Below are positions 1 to 8,780 of a stretch of 64,000 nucleotides of DNA, piece by piece. Under the pieces are notes generated by a model that ran no database searches, had not been told where the DNA came from, and saw nothing but the letters and a program-made list of their open reading frames with translations. A program made the translations under genes and the position numbers. This DNA comes from an uncultured Desulfovibrio sp. Lineage in GTDB: Bacteria > Desulfobacterota > Desulfovibrionia > Desulfovibrionales > Desulfovibrionaceae. Position 1 is the first letter of the stretch, and each line of letters starts with the position of its first letter. Where the stretch lies: the NCBI GenBank assembly GCA_913063155.1, contig CAJXYU010000001.1, forward strand, positions 806,001-870,000. The letters run 5' to 3'.

Positions 1-89
1 CCCAGGGAGCTACGACTTTGCCATTCACATAATAACAGTTGATTCATTTTCTCATTTCAAATTTTCTCTTTTATGCGTATGGATACTTC

Positions 90-941
90 ATGTCATACGG
101 CAACAAAATCAAATGGTTCGCTTTGATTCTGCTGCTGGCGATGCTTCTGTGCTCCCTTTCGACCCAGGTTCGGGCCGACACCAGGCCGGTTCTATGTGTG
201 GCGCACAACCCCCTGCCTCCCTGGAAAACGACTGAAAAAGACGGCACGCCCGGCGGCATCGATACCGAACTGTTGCGCCTTCTGGCCGCGCGCATGGGAT
301 TTGACCTGAAGTTCAAGTTCGGTCCTTTTGCCCGCTGCCTGTTCATGCTCGAAAACGGACAGGCCGATATTATGGCCACAGTCCTGCGCTCCCCGGAACG
401 GGAACTCTCCCTGTACTATCTGCAGCCCCCGGTGCACACCCATTCCAACAAAGCCTTCTACGTTCGGAAAAATTCGAGAATCAGCATCAACCGCTTTGAA
501 GACCTCTACCACCTGCGTATTGGCACCAATATCGGGGTCAACTACTTTTCCCGCTTCGACAGCGACCCGAAGCTCATCAGGGACCCGGCCCCAAAAAATT
601 TCAGAATCAACATCCGAAAATTGCTCAACACACGTGTCGACGTCATCGTGGGCACCGAGGCCATGGTCGACTACTACATAGGCACTTACGGACTTGGAGA
701 CAGGATTGAAAAGTGTTCCTATGTCTACAACAAACCCAACAACGTCTATTTTGTCCTGTCAAAAAAATCCGTCTATGCAGACAGGCTTGAGGAGTTCAAC
801 GACACCCTACGGACATTGATGAAGGAAAAGGCTCTGGACAGGATCGGGAAAGCGCTTCTTCAGCGAACCGACGCCCATTCCCCAGCCCGTTCTGATGGTT
901 CGACAAACCAAAGGCGATGGACGAAAGTCTTTGTCTTCTAA
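90..941 (+). CDS. Periplasmic solute-binding protein, SBP_bac_3 type, orphan
   Basis: Family 3 extracellular solute-binding protein, of the amino-acid ABC transporter type, about 283 residues. I chose the ATG at 90 because it gives a clean signal peptide: Lys-rich start, a Leu-rich core, then a VRA-type cleavage site. The frame is also open from an ATG at 39. The mature part has the usual two-lobe pattern: an early PPW motif, an FARC motif, then DLYHLRIGT. No permease or ATPase is adjacent, so it may serve as a sensor ligand-binder rather than a transporter component; that is inference. It is clearly paralogous to the next gene (shared patterns PER..LYY, KAFYV, EDLY.LRIGT and VLSK), which points to a tandem duplication. 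The ligand is unknown. Confidence 0.85.
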   Translation: MSYGNKIKWFALILLLAMLLCSLSTQVRADTRPVLCVAHNPLPPWKTTEKDGTPGGIDTELLRLLAARMGFDLKFKFGPFARCLFMLENGQADIMATVLRSPERELSLYYLQPPVHTHSNKAFYVRKNSRISINRFEDLYHLRIGTNIGVNYFSRFDSDPKLIRDPAPKNFRINIRKLLNTRVDVIVGTEAMVDYYIGTYGLGDRIEKCSYVYNKPNNVYFVLSKKSVYADRLEEFNDTLRTLMKEKALDRIGKALLQRTDAHSPARSDGSTNQRRWTKVFVF

Positions 942-980
942 GCAAACGCAAGGAATCCACCTCAGGGAGAGAAAGAAAAC

Positions 981-1751
981 GTGAGGGTATCATTCCAGGC
1001 GGCCATATTCTGCGCGGCCGTCTTCATCTGCATGGGCAAGGCCGCAGTCCAGGCCGGAGAGCCGGACGTCCTGCGTGTTCAGTTCAGCACCATGGCTCCC
1101 TGGAAAATGGGAAGCAAGGGCAAGGAACGGGGCGTGGACATCGAATTCATGCAAATGCTGGCCGAACGCATGAACCTTCGTGTCGAATTCGTCCACATGC
1201 CCTTTGCGCGCGGCCTGGCCTGCATGGATGAGGGGGAGATAGATCTCATGACCGGCGTGCTGTACCGCCCGGAGCGCGAAGCCTTCCTGTACTACATCAC
1301 CCCCCCCTACTCCCAGTTCTCGCCCAAGGCATTCTATGTGCTCAAAGGATCAGACATTTCCATAAGATCGTACGAAGATCTTTACGACCTGCGCATCGGC
1401 ACCACCATAGGCGCCAAGTACTTCAGGGCATTCGACAAGGACGTGCGGCTTCAAAAAGAGCCGGTACGCAGCATGGACCTGAACTTCAAGAAACTCCTGG
1501 ACCGCCGCATCGATACGGTCATAGCCTCGGAAACCAGTGCGGACCGCCAGATCAAGGTGCGCGGGATCGCAGCCAGAATCACCAAGGCCGGCTACAAATA
1601 CCAACGTCTGAACCAGGTGCACATGGTGCTTTCCAAGCGTTCACCCCTGGCCGTCCGCCTGCCGGAGTTCAATGCGCACATGAAAGCGCTCCTTGAAAAG
1701 GGTGTACGTGAACACATCAAACGAAACTACGCCAAATTCATCACCCATTAA
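981..1751 (+). CDS. Periplasmic solute-binding protein, SBP_bac_3 type, tandem paralogue
   Basis: A 256-residue family 3 solute-binding protein. It starts at a GTG preceded by an AGGGAGAG ribosome-binding site. A signal peptide ends near residue 25 (AVQAGE). The body shares with the upstream gene the APWK/PPWK motif, an FARG motif, PERE..LYY and EDLYDLRIGT. The 39-bp spacing and shared orientation suggest co-transcription with the upstream gene. A strong terminator follows directly. No transporter membrane subunit is present, so the role is unresolved: periplasmic sensor or scavenging binder. Confidence 0.87.
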   Translation: MRVSFQAAIFCAAVFICMGKAAVQAGEPDVLRVQFSTMAPWKMGSKGKERGVDIEFMQMLAERMNLRVEFVHMPFARGLACMDEGEIDLMTGVLYRPEREAFLYYITPPYSQFSPKAFYVLKGSDISIRSYEDLYDLRIGTTIGAKYFRAFDKDVRLQKEPVRSMDLNFKKLLDRRIDTVIASETSADRQIKVRGIAARITKAGYKYQRLNQVHMVLSKRSPLAVRLPEFNAHMKALLEKGVREHIKRNYAKFITH

Positions 1752-1775
1752 AAACGCAGCCGCTTCGCTTCACAC

Positions 1776-1811
1776 AAAACGCCCGGCAGCTTGAAAACTG
1801 CCGGGCGTTTT
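1776..1811 (+). terminator. Rho-independent terminator after the binding-protein pair
   Basis: A perfect 10-bp G+C-rich stem (CGCCCGGCAG at 1780-1789 with CTGCCGGGCG at 1798-1807), an 8-nt loop and a TTTT tail. A-residues flank the 5' side, so it may also work on the other strand for the CBS-domain gene. Confidence 0.9.
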
Positions 1812-1885
1812 CGCCGAAATCCTTGGCCACGAGGCCTGGGAGAGACGCTTTTGAAACAGGGGTTCTCCGGCACCTTCCCTAAAGA

Positions 1886-2557
1886 TTACACTATATCGAC
1901 CGTAACGCCCTCATTGACGTAATACAGGAGGGTATAGTTGGCCTGCAGGTAATTGACCAGTTCCTCCACGGAGCGATCCCCCACTCCGGAAACACGGATG
2001 TATGCATGACGGTACCCGGGATTTTCCAACTCATAGGAGGTGAACACGCTGGTAAAGACCACGCTTTTGTCGCGCAGGTCGTTAAGCAATGAAGCCAGCG
2101 GGCCGGGCTTGGCTTCAAGCCGAAAGGCGAACTGGATACCGCCGCGGATGGCGCCGGTGGCGCTAGACATGAAGCGCATGACGTCGGCCTGGGTGATGAT
2201 GCCGATGAGCTTTTTGCCCTCCACCACGGGCAGGCCGCCGATCTTGTTGCTGACCAGGGTTTCCGCCACGATGTCCATGGCCATGTCCTTGTTCACGGTG
2301 ATGGGGTCCAGAGTCATGATGTCTCCGGCCGAAAGCGTGGACAGGCCGCCATTGGATGCGGCGTCGCCGGCAATGTACTTGGACGGCATGGCGTCACGAA
2401 TATCTCGGTCCGAAACAATGCCGACCAACAGGCCGTCGTCATCCACCACAGGGAATTGCCGGATATTCTTTTCACGCAATATGGCGGCGGCGTCCAAGAC
2501 GGAAGAATTGGCCCCCAAAGTGATGACGTTTCGAGTCATCCACTCCCTTACAAGCAT
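1886..2557 (-). CDS. CBS-CBS-ACT domain protein (AcuB-like)
   Basis: A 223-residue cytoplasmic protein with two CBS domains (about residues 1-60 and 75-135) forming a Bateman module, followed by an ACT-like domain (about 140-215). Visible CBS signatures are the V..DD..LVGIVSDRDI pattern and its repeat GLPVVE...LIGIITQADV. Bateman modules usually bind adenine nucleotides and ACT domains bind amino acids, so this is likely a small regulatory protein; the ligand is not known. Start ATG at 2557 has a strong GAGGAGG site. The order resembles AcuB of Bacillus. The gene is divergent from a phosphate acyltransferase, which makes a link to acyl-CoA metabolism possible, though this is inference. Confidence 0.88.
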   Translation of the reverse strand: MLVREWMTRNVITLGANSSVLDAAAILREKNIRQFPVVDDDGLLVGIVSDRDIRDAMPSKYIAGDAASNGGLSTLSAGDIMTLDPITVNKDMAMDIVAETLVSNKIGGLPVVEGKKLIGIITQADVMRFMSSATGAIRGGIQFAFRLEAKPGPLASLLNDLRDKSVVFTSVFTSYELENPGYRHAYIRVSGVGDRSVEELVNYLQANYTLLYYVNEGVTVDIV

Positions 2558-2775
2558 AGTTCCCTCCTCAAAGATCCTGACAGAATATGGGTGTCATCGT
2601 TTTGTATTCGGTTTGTGAAAAAAAAGCAAAGAAGATGTGACAAACAGCGCACTTTTCCCACGGAAATTCGGCCGACACCCTTGAAATCAAACCAACGGCA
2701 TATTAGCTACATGTACGGTCGCCGATCCGGCCGCACACGTCTTCTCCACCAACTCGAGCACCAATGGAGCCCGCC

Positions 2776-3693
2776 ATGATCCGAAACATCGACGAAATGC
2801 TGCACAAGGCCGCCGAATACGGGACCCGCGCCAAGATAGCCGTGGCCTGCGCCCATGACTGCGAGGTGCTCAAAGCCGTGGGCAAGGCCCAAAAAAGAGG
2901 CATAGGCACCTTTCTCCTGGTGGGAAACGGCACAAGAATCAAATCCCTTTCCGAAACACTGGGGGTCCGCGTCACGGGCTGCTCGGTGGTGGAGGCTGAA
3001 GGCGAGGCCGATGGAGCCGCCCAGGCCGTAGAACTGGTGGCCTCGGGTGAGGCCCATGTCCTGCTCAAGGGCTTCCTGGACACGGGTGTGTTCCTGCGCG
3101 CCGTGCTCAACAAGGAAACCGGCCTGGTCAACGGTGACATGATCAGCCACACCGTGCTCATGGACATGCCCGCCGCGGACAAGATGTACTTTCTCACGGA
3201 CGCGGCCATGGTCATCAAGCCCAGCCTGGAGGAAAAACGCAAAATCATCCTCAACGCCTTGCGGGTGACCTCTGCCTTGGGGCTGGAAAATCCCATTGTG
3301 GGAGTGCTGGCCGAATCCGAAAAGGTCAATCCCAAGATGCAGGCCACCATGGACGCCCAAGCCCTCAAGGACATGGCAGCGCAGGGTAGGATCCCAGGCT
3401 GCCGCATCGGCGGCCCCTACGCCCTGGACAACGCCATTTCCCCAAAGGCCGCCCAACACAAGGACATGGACGACCCCCTGGCCGGGCATGCGGACATCCT
3501 TCTGGCCCCGGACCTGGCCGCAGGAAACATCCTTTACAAGGGCCTCATGTACTTCGCAGGCTCCAAAGCCGCAGGAGCCATCGTGGGCACCCGTGCGCCA
3601 GTGGTTCTCAATTCCCGCGCCGACACGGACGAAACCAAGCTCAACGCCATGGCGCTGGGTGTGCTCATGGCTGCGGAACGCGGCCTGTTGTAG
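2776..3693 (+). CDS. Phosphate acetyl/butyryltransferase family protein
   Basis: A 305-residue enzyme of the PTA/PTB family, which transfers acyl groups between CoA and phosphate. Conserved stretches include VLLKGFLDTGVFLRAVLN, a SHT motif, LTDAA, ESEKVNPKM and the late DILLAPDLAAGNILYKGL region. The ATG at 2776 is preferred to the in-frame ATG at 2764 because GGAG lies 6-7 nt upstream of it. No kinase gene is adjacent, unlike the ptb-buk pair at 39.7-41.7 kb, with which it is paralogous. The physiological acyl group (acetyl, butyryl or branched) cannot be told from sequence alone. Confidence 0.85.
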   Translation: MIRNIDEMLHKAAEYGTRAKIAVACAHDCEVLKAVGKAQKRGIGTFLLVGNGTRIKSLSETLGVRVTGCSVVEAEGEADGAAQAVELVASGEAHVLLKGFLDTGVFLRAVLNKETGLVNGDMISHTVLMDMPAADKMYFLTDAAMVIKPSLEEKRKIILNALRVTSALGLENPIVGVLAESEKVNPKMQATMDAQALKDMAAQGRIPGCRIGGPYALDNAISPKAAQHKDMDDPLAGHADILLAPDLAAGNILYKGLMYFAGSKAAGAIVGTRAPVVLNSRADTDETKLNAMALGVLMAAERGLL

Positions 3694-3718
3694 ATGGTTG
3701 TAGTCGAACGGACGACGG

Positions 3719-6700
3719 CTAGTCGAAATCCCGGCGAAAATTGCGCACCGCGTCGACCACCTGCCGAAAGCGCTGCTTGAACCCTCGAAGACCATTTCCG
3801 GCCAAATCCATGCGTCCCTGCAGCACCCACTTTTCCATCTGGCGGGATTCCGCCATGATATCAAGAGCATGCACATGGCTCAGAATATTGGAAACCGAGT
3901 GCAGGCCCATGGCCAACTCCGAGGCCGCCTGGCGAGACCAGGCATCGTTGATCTGGTCCAACTTCTCTTCGGATTCCTTCAGAAAGATATCCAAGATCTC
4001 CACCAACAATTCGTCGTTGCCCTTGAACCGCTCCATCAGGGCCTGCGTGTTGAGCTTGAAACCGACTTCCCTGTCCAAGGCCGGCCGCACCAGCGGGGAA
4101 CGGGCTGAACGACGAGGCGCGGCCTTTCTGTCCGCCTGCTGTACAGTGCGGAATATAGCCGCCGAAAGCTCGGCCATGTCCACGGGCTTGGTCACATGCT
4201 CGTTGATGCCCGCCCCCAGAATGCGGTCGCGATCCCCTTTCATGGCATAGGCGGTCAGGGCAATGATGGGAATGTTCTTGTCGAAAAGCCGCCCGCCCGA
4301 GGACCGGATGCGCTCGGCGGCCTCGATGCCGCCCATTTCCGGCATCTGGATGTCCATGAGAATCAGATCGAACGCGCCTTTCTTCTGCCTGAGAAGGTCC
4401 AAAACCTCATGGCCGTTGCGGGCCAAGGTCACAGTATGGCCGAACATGGACAGAAAATGGGTCAGGAACTTCTGGTTCAGCTCATTGTCTTCGGCCAGCA
4501 GGATGTCGAGGTGCAGCGTGGTCGGCAAGGCAGCCTCGGGACGCACCGGCTTTTCTTCTTGCTCGGCCTCGCCGAACCAGGCCCGGAAGGTGAACACACT
4601 GCCCCGGTCAACGCGACTGCTGACTTCGATATCACCGTCCATAAGCGCCACCAGTTCCCGGCAGATGGCCAATCCGAGACCGGTGCCCTGGTGTTTCTTG
4701 TGGGCCGAGCTGTCCAACTGGGCAAAGGTTTCGAAAATGTGATCGAGCATGCCGGGAGGAATGCCCATGCCGGTATCGGACACCCTGAACAGCAGGCAGG
4801 TTCGTCCCTTTTCCTTGCGCTCGGTTTCTATGTGAATATCCACTCCACCCTTGTCCGTAAACTTGAGAGCGTTGCTGAGGAGGTTGCGGATGACCTGGGC
4901 CAACCGGTCCTCGTCGCCGTTCACGAACTCGGGCACGTCGTCCAGGATATCCATTTCCAACTCCAGCCCTTTCTTTCCGGCCTGATGCAGGAAAGGCTTG
5001 ACCATGCGGTCCATGGCCTTGCGAAAATTGAAGTCCGCCGGTGCCAGGACCAGCTTCTGGGCCTCGATCTTGGAGATGTCCAAAATATCGTTGACCAGAT
5101 TCAGAAGCGATCTGGCTGCGTCGCGAATCATATTCAGATTGGTGCGCTGCTCGGGCTTGAGCCCTGTGGTGATGGTCATCTCGGTCAGCCCGATGATGCC
5201 GCTGATGGGAGTGCGTATCTCATGGCTCATGTTGGCCAGAAACATGCTCTTGGCCTTGTTGGCCTCCTCGGCGTCCTTTTGCGACTCCTCGGCCGAAAGA
5301 TTGGCCTCCAGCAGGGTCTGCTCCATGCGGCCCCTATGAATGGCGTTGCCAAGAATCTCGGCAGCAAGCTGCAAGGATTCCAGTTCGGCGGGCGTCCAGT
5401 CCCGTTCGGCCTGGCAGGCCGCCATGCAGATGCCCCCCCACCAGGTCTCGTCCACGAAAACCGGAACCACCATGACGGACTTGGCGCCAACTATTTCGAA
5501 CAATTCGCGCTCAAGAGCAGGGAACCTGCGAATATGCCCCATGATGGCCTTCCTGGCCCCCAGCAGCTCCACCCAACGATCATGCCCCTTCGAGTAAGGA
5601 TGCCTCCGCACGAGCTCCTTGTCCTTTCCCGAAAACTCCGCACCATACCAGTCGTGAGTAATGACCGACGTCAGTTCACCGGCTGACACCTCATTACAAA
5701 ACACGAAGGCCATTTCGGCATCCATGGCCCGGCCCAAGGCTTCGATGACGTGACCGGTCTCCTCTTCCCACCCCTTTCCGCTCAGAAAAGTCACAGCCGC
5801 CTGGCTCACAGCCTGAAGAATGGTGTCCCGCTTGTGCAGGGCCGTCTCAAAGTGCTTCTGCGACGTTATGTCCCGGGCGGTACCGTAGGCCCGGACCACT
5901 TTTCCGGCATTGTCCAGCTCCACCCGCCTGTGAAGATGCAAATAGCGCAACTCCCCGTCCGGCCGAATGATGCGGTATTCAAAATCCACAGGCCAGCCGT
6001 CATGGATGGAAGCTCGGTTGGCCTGCTCGTAAATCTCCCTATCCTCGGGATGAACGAACTGCCTGAGACTCTCCAGTGATGTGATGTCCCCGGGGCGGCA
6101 GCCGAAAACACGAAGCAACCCTTCGGACCACAGGAAGGTGCCGTCCGCGTCCACGTCCCAGCTGCCGATGCGCAGCACTTCCTGGGCGTTTTGCATTTGG
6201 GTGTACCGTCGTTCCAATTCAGCGCCGGCCTGCCAGTCCCTGGTATCATCCCGGACAATGCCCGACATGCGCGCAAGGCCGCCGCTTTCGTCTTGCAGCG
6301 GTTCGCCGACGCAACGAATGTGGGACAGACTCTGATCCCCGCGCAGATAGCGAAAGGCCACATCCATACGTCTCCCTGTTTCCAGGCTGTTCTGCAGGGC
6401 CAATTCCACGTCCTTGACGTCGTCGGGATGAACCCCTCGCAGAAACTGGGAAAACTCAACCGATTCACCCGCATTCTCGTCCATACCGAACATGGCTAAA
6501 CACTCCGGGGACCACCACCCCTCTTCGGCCGTGAAATCGTATTCCCACTGCCCAATGCGCCCCAGCTTGCGGACCATGGCCACGGCATCCGCAGACTGCT
6601 CCAGCTCGACCCGAACCCCGGCGGCCAGAAACGCATGCCGCAAGCTCAGGGCCAGGGCACGGGACAAAAAATCATCCTGCTCCATGTATGCGTAGGCTCC

Positions 6701-6991
6701 GACGCGGCAGGCGTCGTCCTCCCGGAGAGTTCCCTCCGGCACCACAGCCAGAACAGGGATCCCCGGACTGCGCTCGGTGATGCCTGCAATGCCTTGCACC
6801 CAGCCCTTTTCCCCTTCGGCCGTGGCCAAAACCACTACGGCATAGGGCTGCTCGCGCAGGGCATCCATGCCGGCCTTCATGGAGTCCTTACGGACGAAGG
6901 CCGCCTCAAGCCCGTCCAGCACCGCCTGTACCAGCGCTGCAGTACCGTCGTCGGCGCAAATCAACAATACGCGTTTCATACCCTGGTTCAT
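3719..6991 (-). CDS. Soluble hybrid sensor histidine kinase (pseudo-REC, PAS, PAS, GAF, HisKA, HATPase, REC, HPt)
   Basis: A 1090-residue cytoplasmic hybrid kinase without membrane segments. Domains in order: a receiver-like fold at 1-125 whose phospho-acceptor Asp seems absent (VVVLATAE where VD normally sits), PAS at about 140-255 and 265-380, GAF at about 395-565, HisKA at about 600-665 with the H-box SHEIRTP, HATPase at about 705-825, a true receiver at about 850-975 with LMDIQMPEM, and a C-terminal HPt. The HPt His is kept near residue 1031, but the usual LKG after it reads VSN. The ATG at 6991 was chosen because GAGAGAGA precedes it at good spacing; a frame-open start lies at 7060. No dedicated response regulator is adjacent on this strand. 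Confidence 0.88.
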   Translation of the reverse strand: MNQGMKRVLLICADDGTAALVQAVLDGLEAAFVRKDSMKAGMDALREQPYAVVVLATAEGEKGWVQGIAGITERSPGIPVLAVVPEGTLREDDACRVGAYAYMEQDDFLSRALALSLRHAFLAAGVRVELEQSADAVAMVRKLGRIGQWEYDFTAEEGWWSPECLAMFGMDENAGESVEFSQFLRGVHPDDVKDVELALQNSLETGRRMDVAFRYLRGDQSLSHIRCVGEPLQDESGGLARMSGIVRDDTRDWQAGAELERRYTQMQNAQEVLRIGSWDVDADGTFLWSEGLLRVFGCRPGDITSLESLRQFVHPEDREIYEQANRASIHDGWPVDFEYRIIRPDGELRYLHLHRRVELDNAGKVVRAYGTARDITSQKHFETALHKRDTILQAVSQAAVTFLSGKGWEEETGHVIEALGRAMDAEMAFVFCNEVSAGELTSVITHDWYGAEFSGKDKELVRRHPYSKGHDRWVELLGARKAIMGHIRRFPALERELFEIVGAKSVMVVPVFVDETWWGGICMAACQAERDWTPAELESLQLAAEILGNAIHRGRMEQTLLEANLSAEESQKDAEEANKAKSMFLANMSHEIRTPISGIIGLTEMTITTGLKPEQRTNLNMIRDAARSLLNLVNDILDISKIEAQKLVLAPADFNFRKAMDRMVKPFLHQAGKKGLELEMDILDDVPEFVNGDEDRLAQVIRNLLSNALKFTDKGGVDIHIETERKEKGRTCLLFRVSDTGMGIPPGMLDHIFETFAQLDSSAHKKHQGTGLGLAICRELVALMDGDIEVSSRVDRGSVFTFRAWFGEAEQEEKPVRPEAALPTTLHLDILLAEDNELNQKFLTHFLSMFGHTVTLARNGHEVLDLLRQKKGAFDLILMDIQMPEMGGIEAAERIRSSGGRLFDKNIPIIALTAYAMKGDRDRILGAGINEHVTKPVDMAELSAAIFRTVQQADRKAAPRRSARSPLVRPALDREVGFKLNTQALMERFKGNDELLVEILDIFLKESEEKLDQINDAWSRQAASELAMGLHSVSNILSHVHALDIMAESRQMEKWVLQGRMDLAGNGLRGFKQRFRQVVDAVRNFRRDFD

Positions 6992-7222
6992 GACCATTCT
7001 CTCTCTGTCAGGCACCGCTCCATTCAAGGCACGGCATACCGTATACCCCTGAATGTGCACTCTTTTCAGTCACAATAGAATTATAAGCCGCCACATCCAG
7101 CCGTTTCATAGAATTTGAAAAGGTTAAGATATGGTTTATCCAAGGTATTCTTGCCAATTTACGGTCGGATGGTTACGTATTCCATATACGGTCATTCCCG
7201 GCCGAAACACACGGATTGCTCC

Positions 7223-8596
7223 ATGCGCGTCCTCAGTTGGCTTCTCTCTCTTCTGCTCCATGCCGCAGCAGCGTTCCTGCTCACGGCTTCTGTGCGCTAT
7301 ACCCTTCCCCACGCAGACAGACAACTCATCAATGTCGAATTGACCGAATCGCCCCCGCAGGAGAAATCGACGACGCCAACGCCTCCCACTTCCTTGAAGG
7401 CGCCCGAAAAGCCCACGAAAATGCCTTTGAACAAGACCATTGTGCTCTCCGGAGAGCCCGTTGCGCAACCGGACCCGAAACTCCCTCCCAGTCCGCAGAA
7501 GCAGCCCGTCCCGGTTGTCCGGCCCAAGCCCATCAGCCCGTCCGTTTCCGAGTTCGCACCCGAACTGAAGGGAAGCGAATCGTCCCTGACGGTCAACTCC
7601 GCAGAGCGCCGCGGTCCGGGCGCACAGCTGGGGGTCGAACTCTACAGCGCCTTCTATTCCTACAGCCCCGAAGAATTCGCCGGGCAATTCAAGGCGGGCG
7701 CCGACCGGGTGGTGACCATCATCGACGCCCGCAAGACCCGATACGGGCGGTTGCTCATCTACGACTCCAAACGCGGCGAATTAAGGCGGCTGCGGCAGTT
7801 CAACAAATATATCTACACCATCGGCCCGTCCCTGTACGAAGACAAGCCCGTGACCGGCTCCGTGACCTTTCTGGCCAAGGACGACCGTATCGAGCGGTTC
7901 ATTTATCTGCCCGAAGGTGAAAAGGCCTTCTTTCCGAAAAAAGTGCATTTCCGGGAGAAAAAAATCCGCATTCCCCTTCCCGACGGCCCCCTCGACGCCA
8001 TCCTGACACTGCCTCCCCGCAAAGGCTCCTATCCGGGCGCAGTGCTCCTGCACGGCACAACATGCCTGGACCCGTCCATGGTCCAGGGGGCGGTACGGGC
8101 TTTTGGCATGCGTGGCACGGCTCTGTTGGCCTTTTCACCGGCCTCTTGCGCGAAAAGCACCATGGGAGGAGGTCCCCTGGCCCGTGAAGCGGTCAGCGTG
8201 TTGCAACGGATGCGTGAACATCCGGAAGTACGGGCCGAAAAGACTGGATTTCTCGGCGTGGGCGCCGGAGTGCCCGAGGCGGTTCGCGCTGCTCAGGAGC
8301 TCGGAGCAAAGCCTGCATTTCTAATCAGTGTGTTGTGCAATGGAGTCCCTCCGGATATCCGGGATGTGGCCCGGATGAATATCCCCTCCCTGTGGATCAT
8401 CCCGGACGACAAACGGCTGAACGCCTTTGCCCAGGGCCTGGAAGCCCTCCGTGACAAGCGGCACAGGCCCGTCACCCTGATCATCGACCGCGAATCCAAG
8501 ACTGCCGCGCGCGACGAAGCCGAGCAACTGGCAGAAGTGATCACGGACGGCCACGCCGCCCTGGCCGCTTCCTGGCTGGAGCAGCTTTTCAAATAG
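7223..8596 (+). CDS. TonB-like N-terminal anchor fused to an alpha/beta-hydrolase-like domain
   Basis: A 457-residue protein. Residues 5-25 form one membrane anchor carrying the S-x3-H motif (Ser9, His13) typical of TonB, where it contacts ExbB/ExbD. A Pro/Lys-rich linker follows (about 40-110), as in TonB. In place of the TonB C-terminal domain there is an unknown module (about 135-250) and then a dienelactone-hydrolase-like fold (about 255-455) with an HGTTC oxyanion-type loop. The expected GxSxG nucleophile elbow reads G-V-G-A-G, so the catalytic Ser appears to be missing. The ATG at 7223 puts the anchor at the N-terminus; the frame is open from 7115. No exbBD genes lie nearby. Function is unknown; domain assignment is mine from patterns, and the chimera is unusual. 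Confidence 0.75.
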   Translation: MRVLSWLLSLLLHAAAAFLLTASVRYTLPHADRQLINVELTESPPQEKSTTPTPPTSLKAPEKPTKMPLNKTIVLSGEPVAQPDPKLPPSPQKQPVPVVRPKPISPSVSEFAPELKGSESSLTVNSAERRGPGAQLGVELYSAFYSYSPEEFAGQFKAGADRVVTIIDARKTRYGRLLIYDSKRGELRRLRQFNKYIYTIGPSLYEDKPVTGSVTFLAKDDRIERFIYLPEGEKAFFPKKVHFREKKIRIPLPDGPLDAILTLPPRKGSYPGAVLLHGTTCLDPSMVQGAVRAFGMRGTALLAFSPASCAKSTMGGGPLAREAVSVLQRMREHPEVRAEKTGFLGVGAGVPEAVRAAQELGAKPAFLISVLCNGVPPDIRDVARMNIPSLWIIPDDKRLNAFAQGLEALRDKRHRPVTLIIDRESKTAARDEAEQLAEVITDGHAALAASWLEQLFK

Positions 8597-8620
8597 AAAC
8601 CTTACCTTTTTTGTATGAAA

Positions 8621-8680
8621 TCCAATTGGAAAGACGGATCATCTTCTCAATTGTTTCAATTTGATGTATCAGAATGATAC
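8621..8680. promoter_or_regulatory. Two short palindromes upstream of the NarL-type regulator
   Basis: TCCAATTGGA (8621-8630) and GTATCAGAATGATAC (8666-8680, 6-bp arms, 3-nt spacer) lie in the 184-bp gap before the response regulator. They are possible operator sites, perhaps autoregulatory. I have no direct support beyond the symmetry. Confidence 0.3.
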
Positions 8681-8780
8681 GTGGGGATGTATTGGCAAGC
8701 TGAGGACATTGGGGAGCATGGTTCATTAATCGACGGCATCAAGCGAGAGACGGTGCCAAAGGGATTCGAAGGGGACTTTT

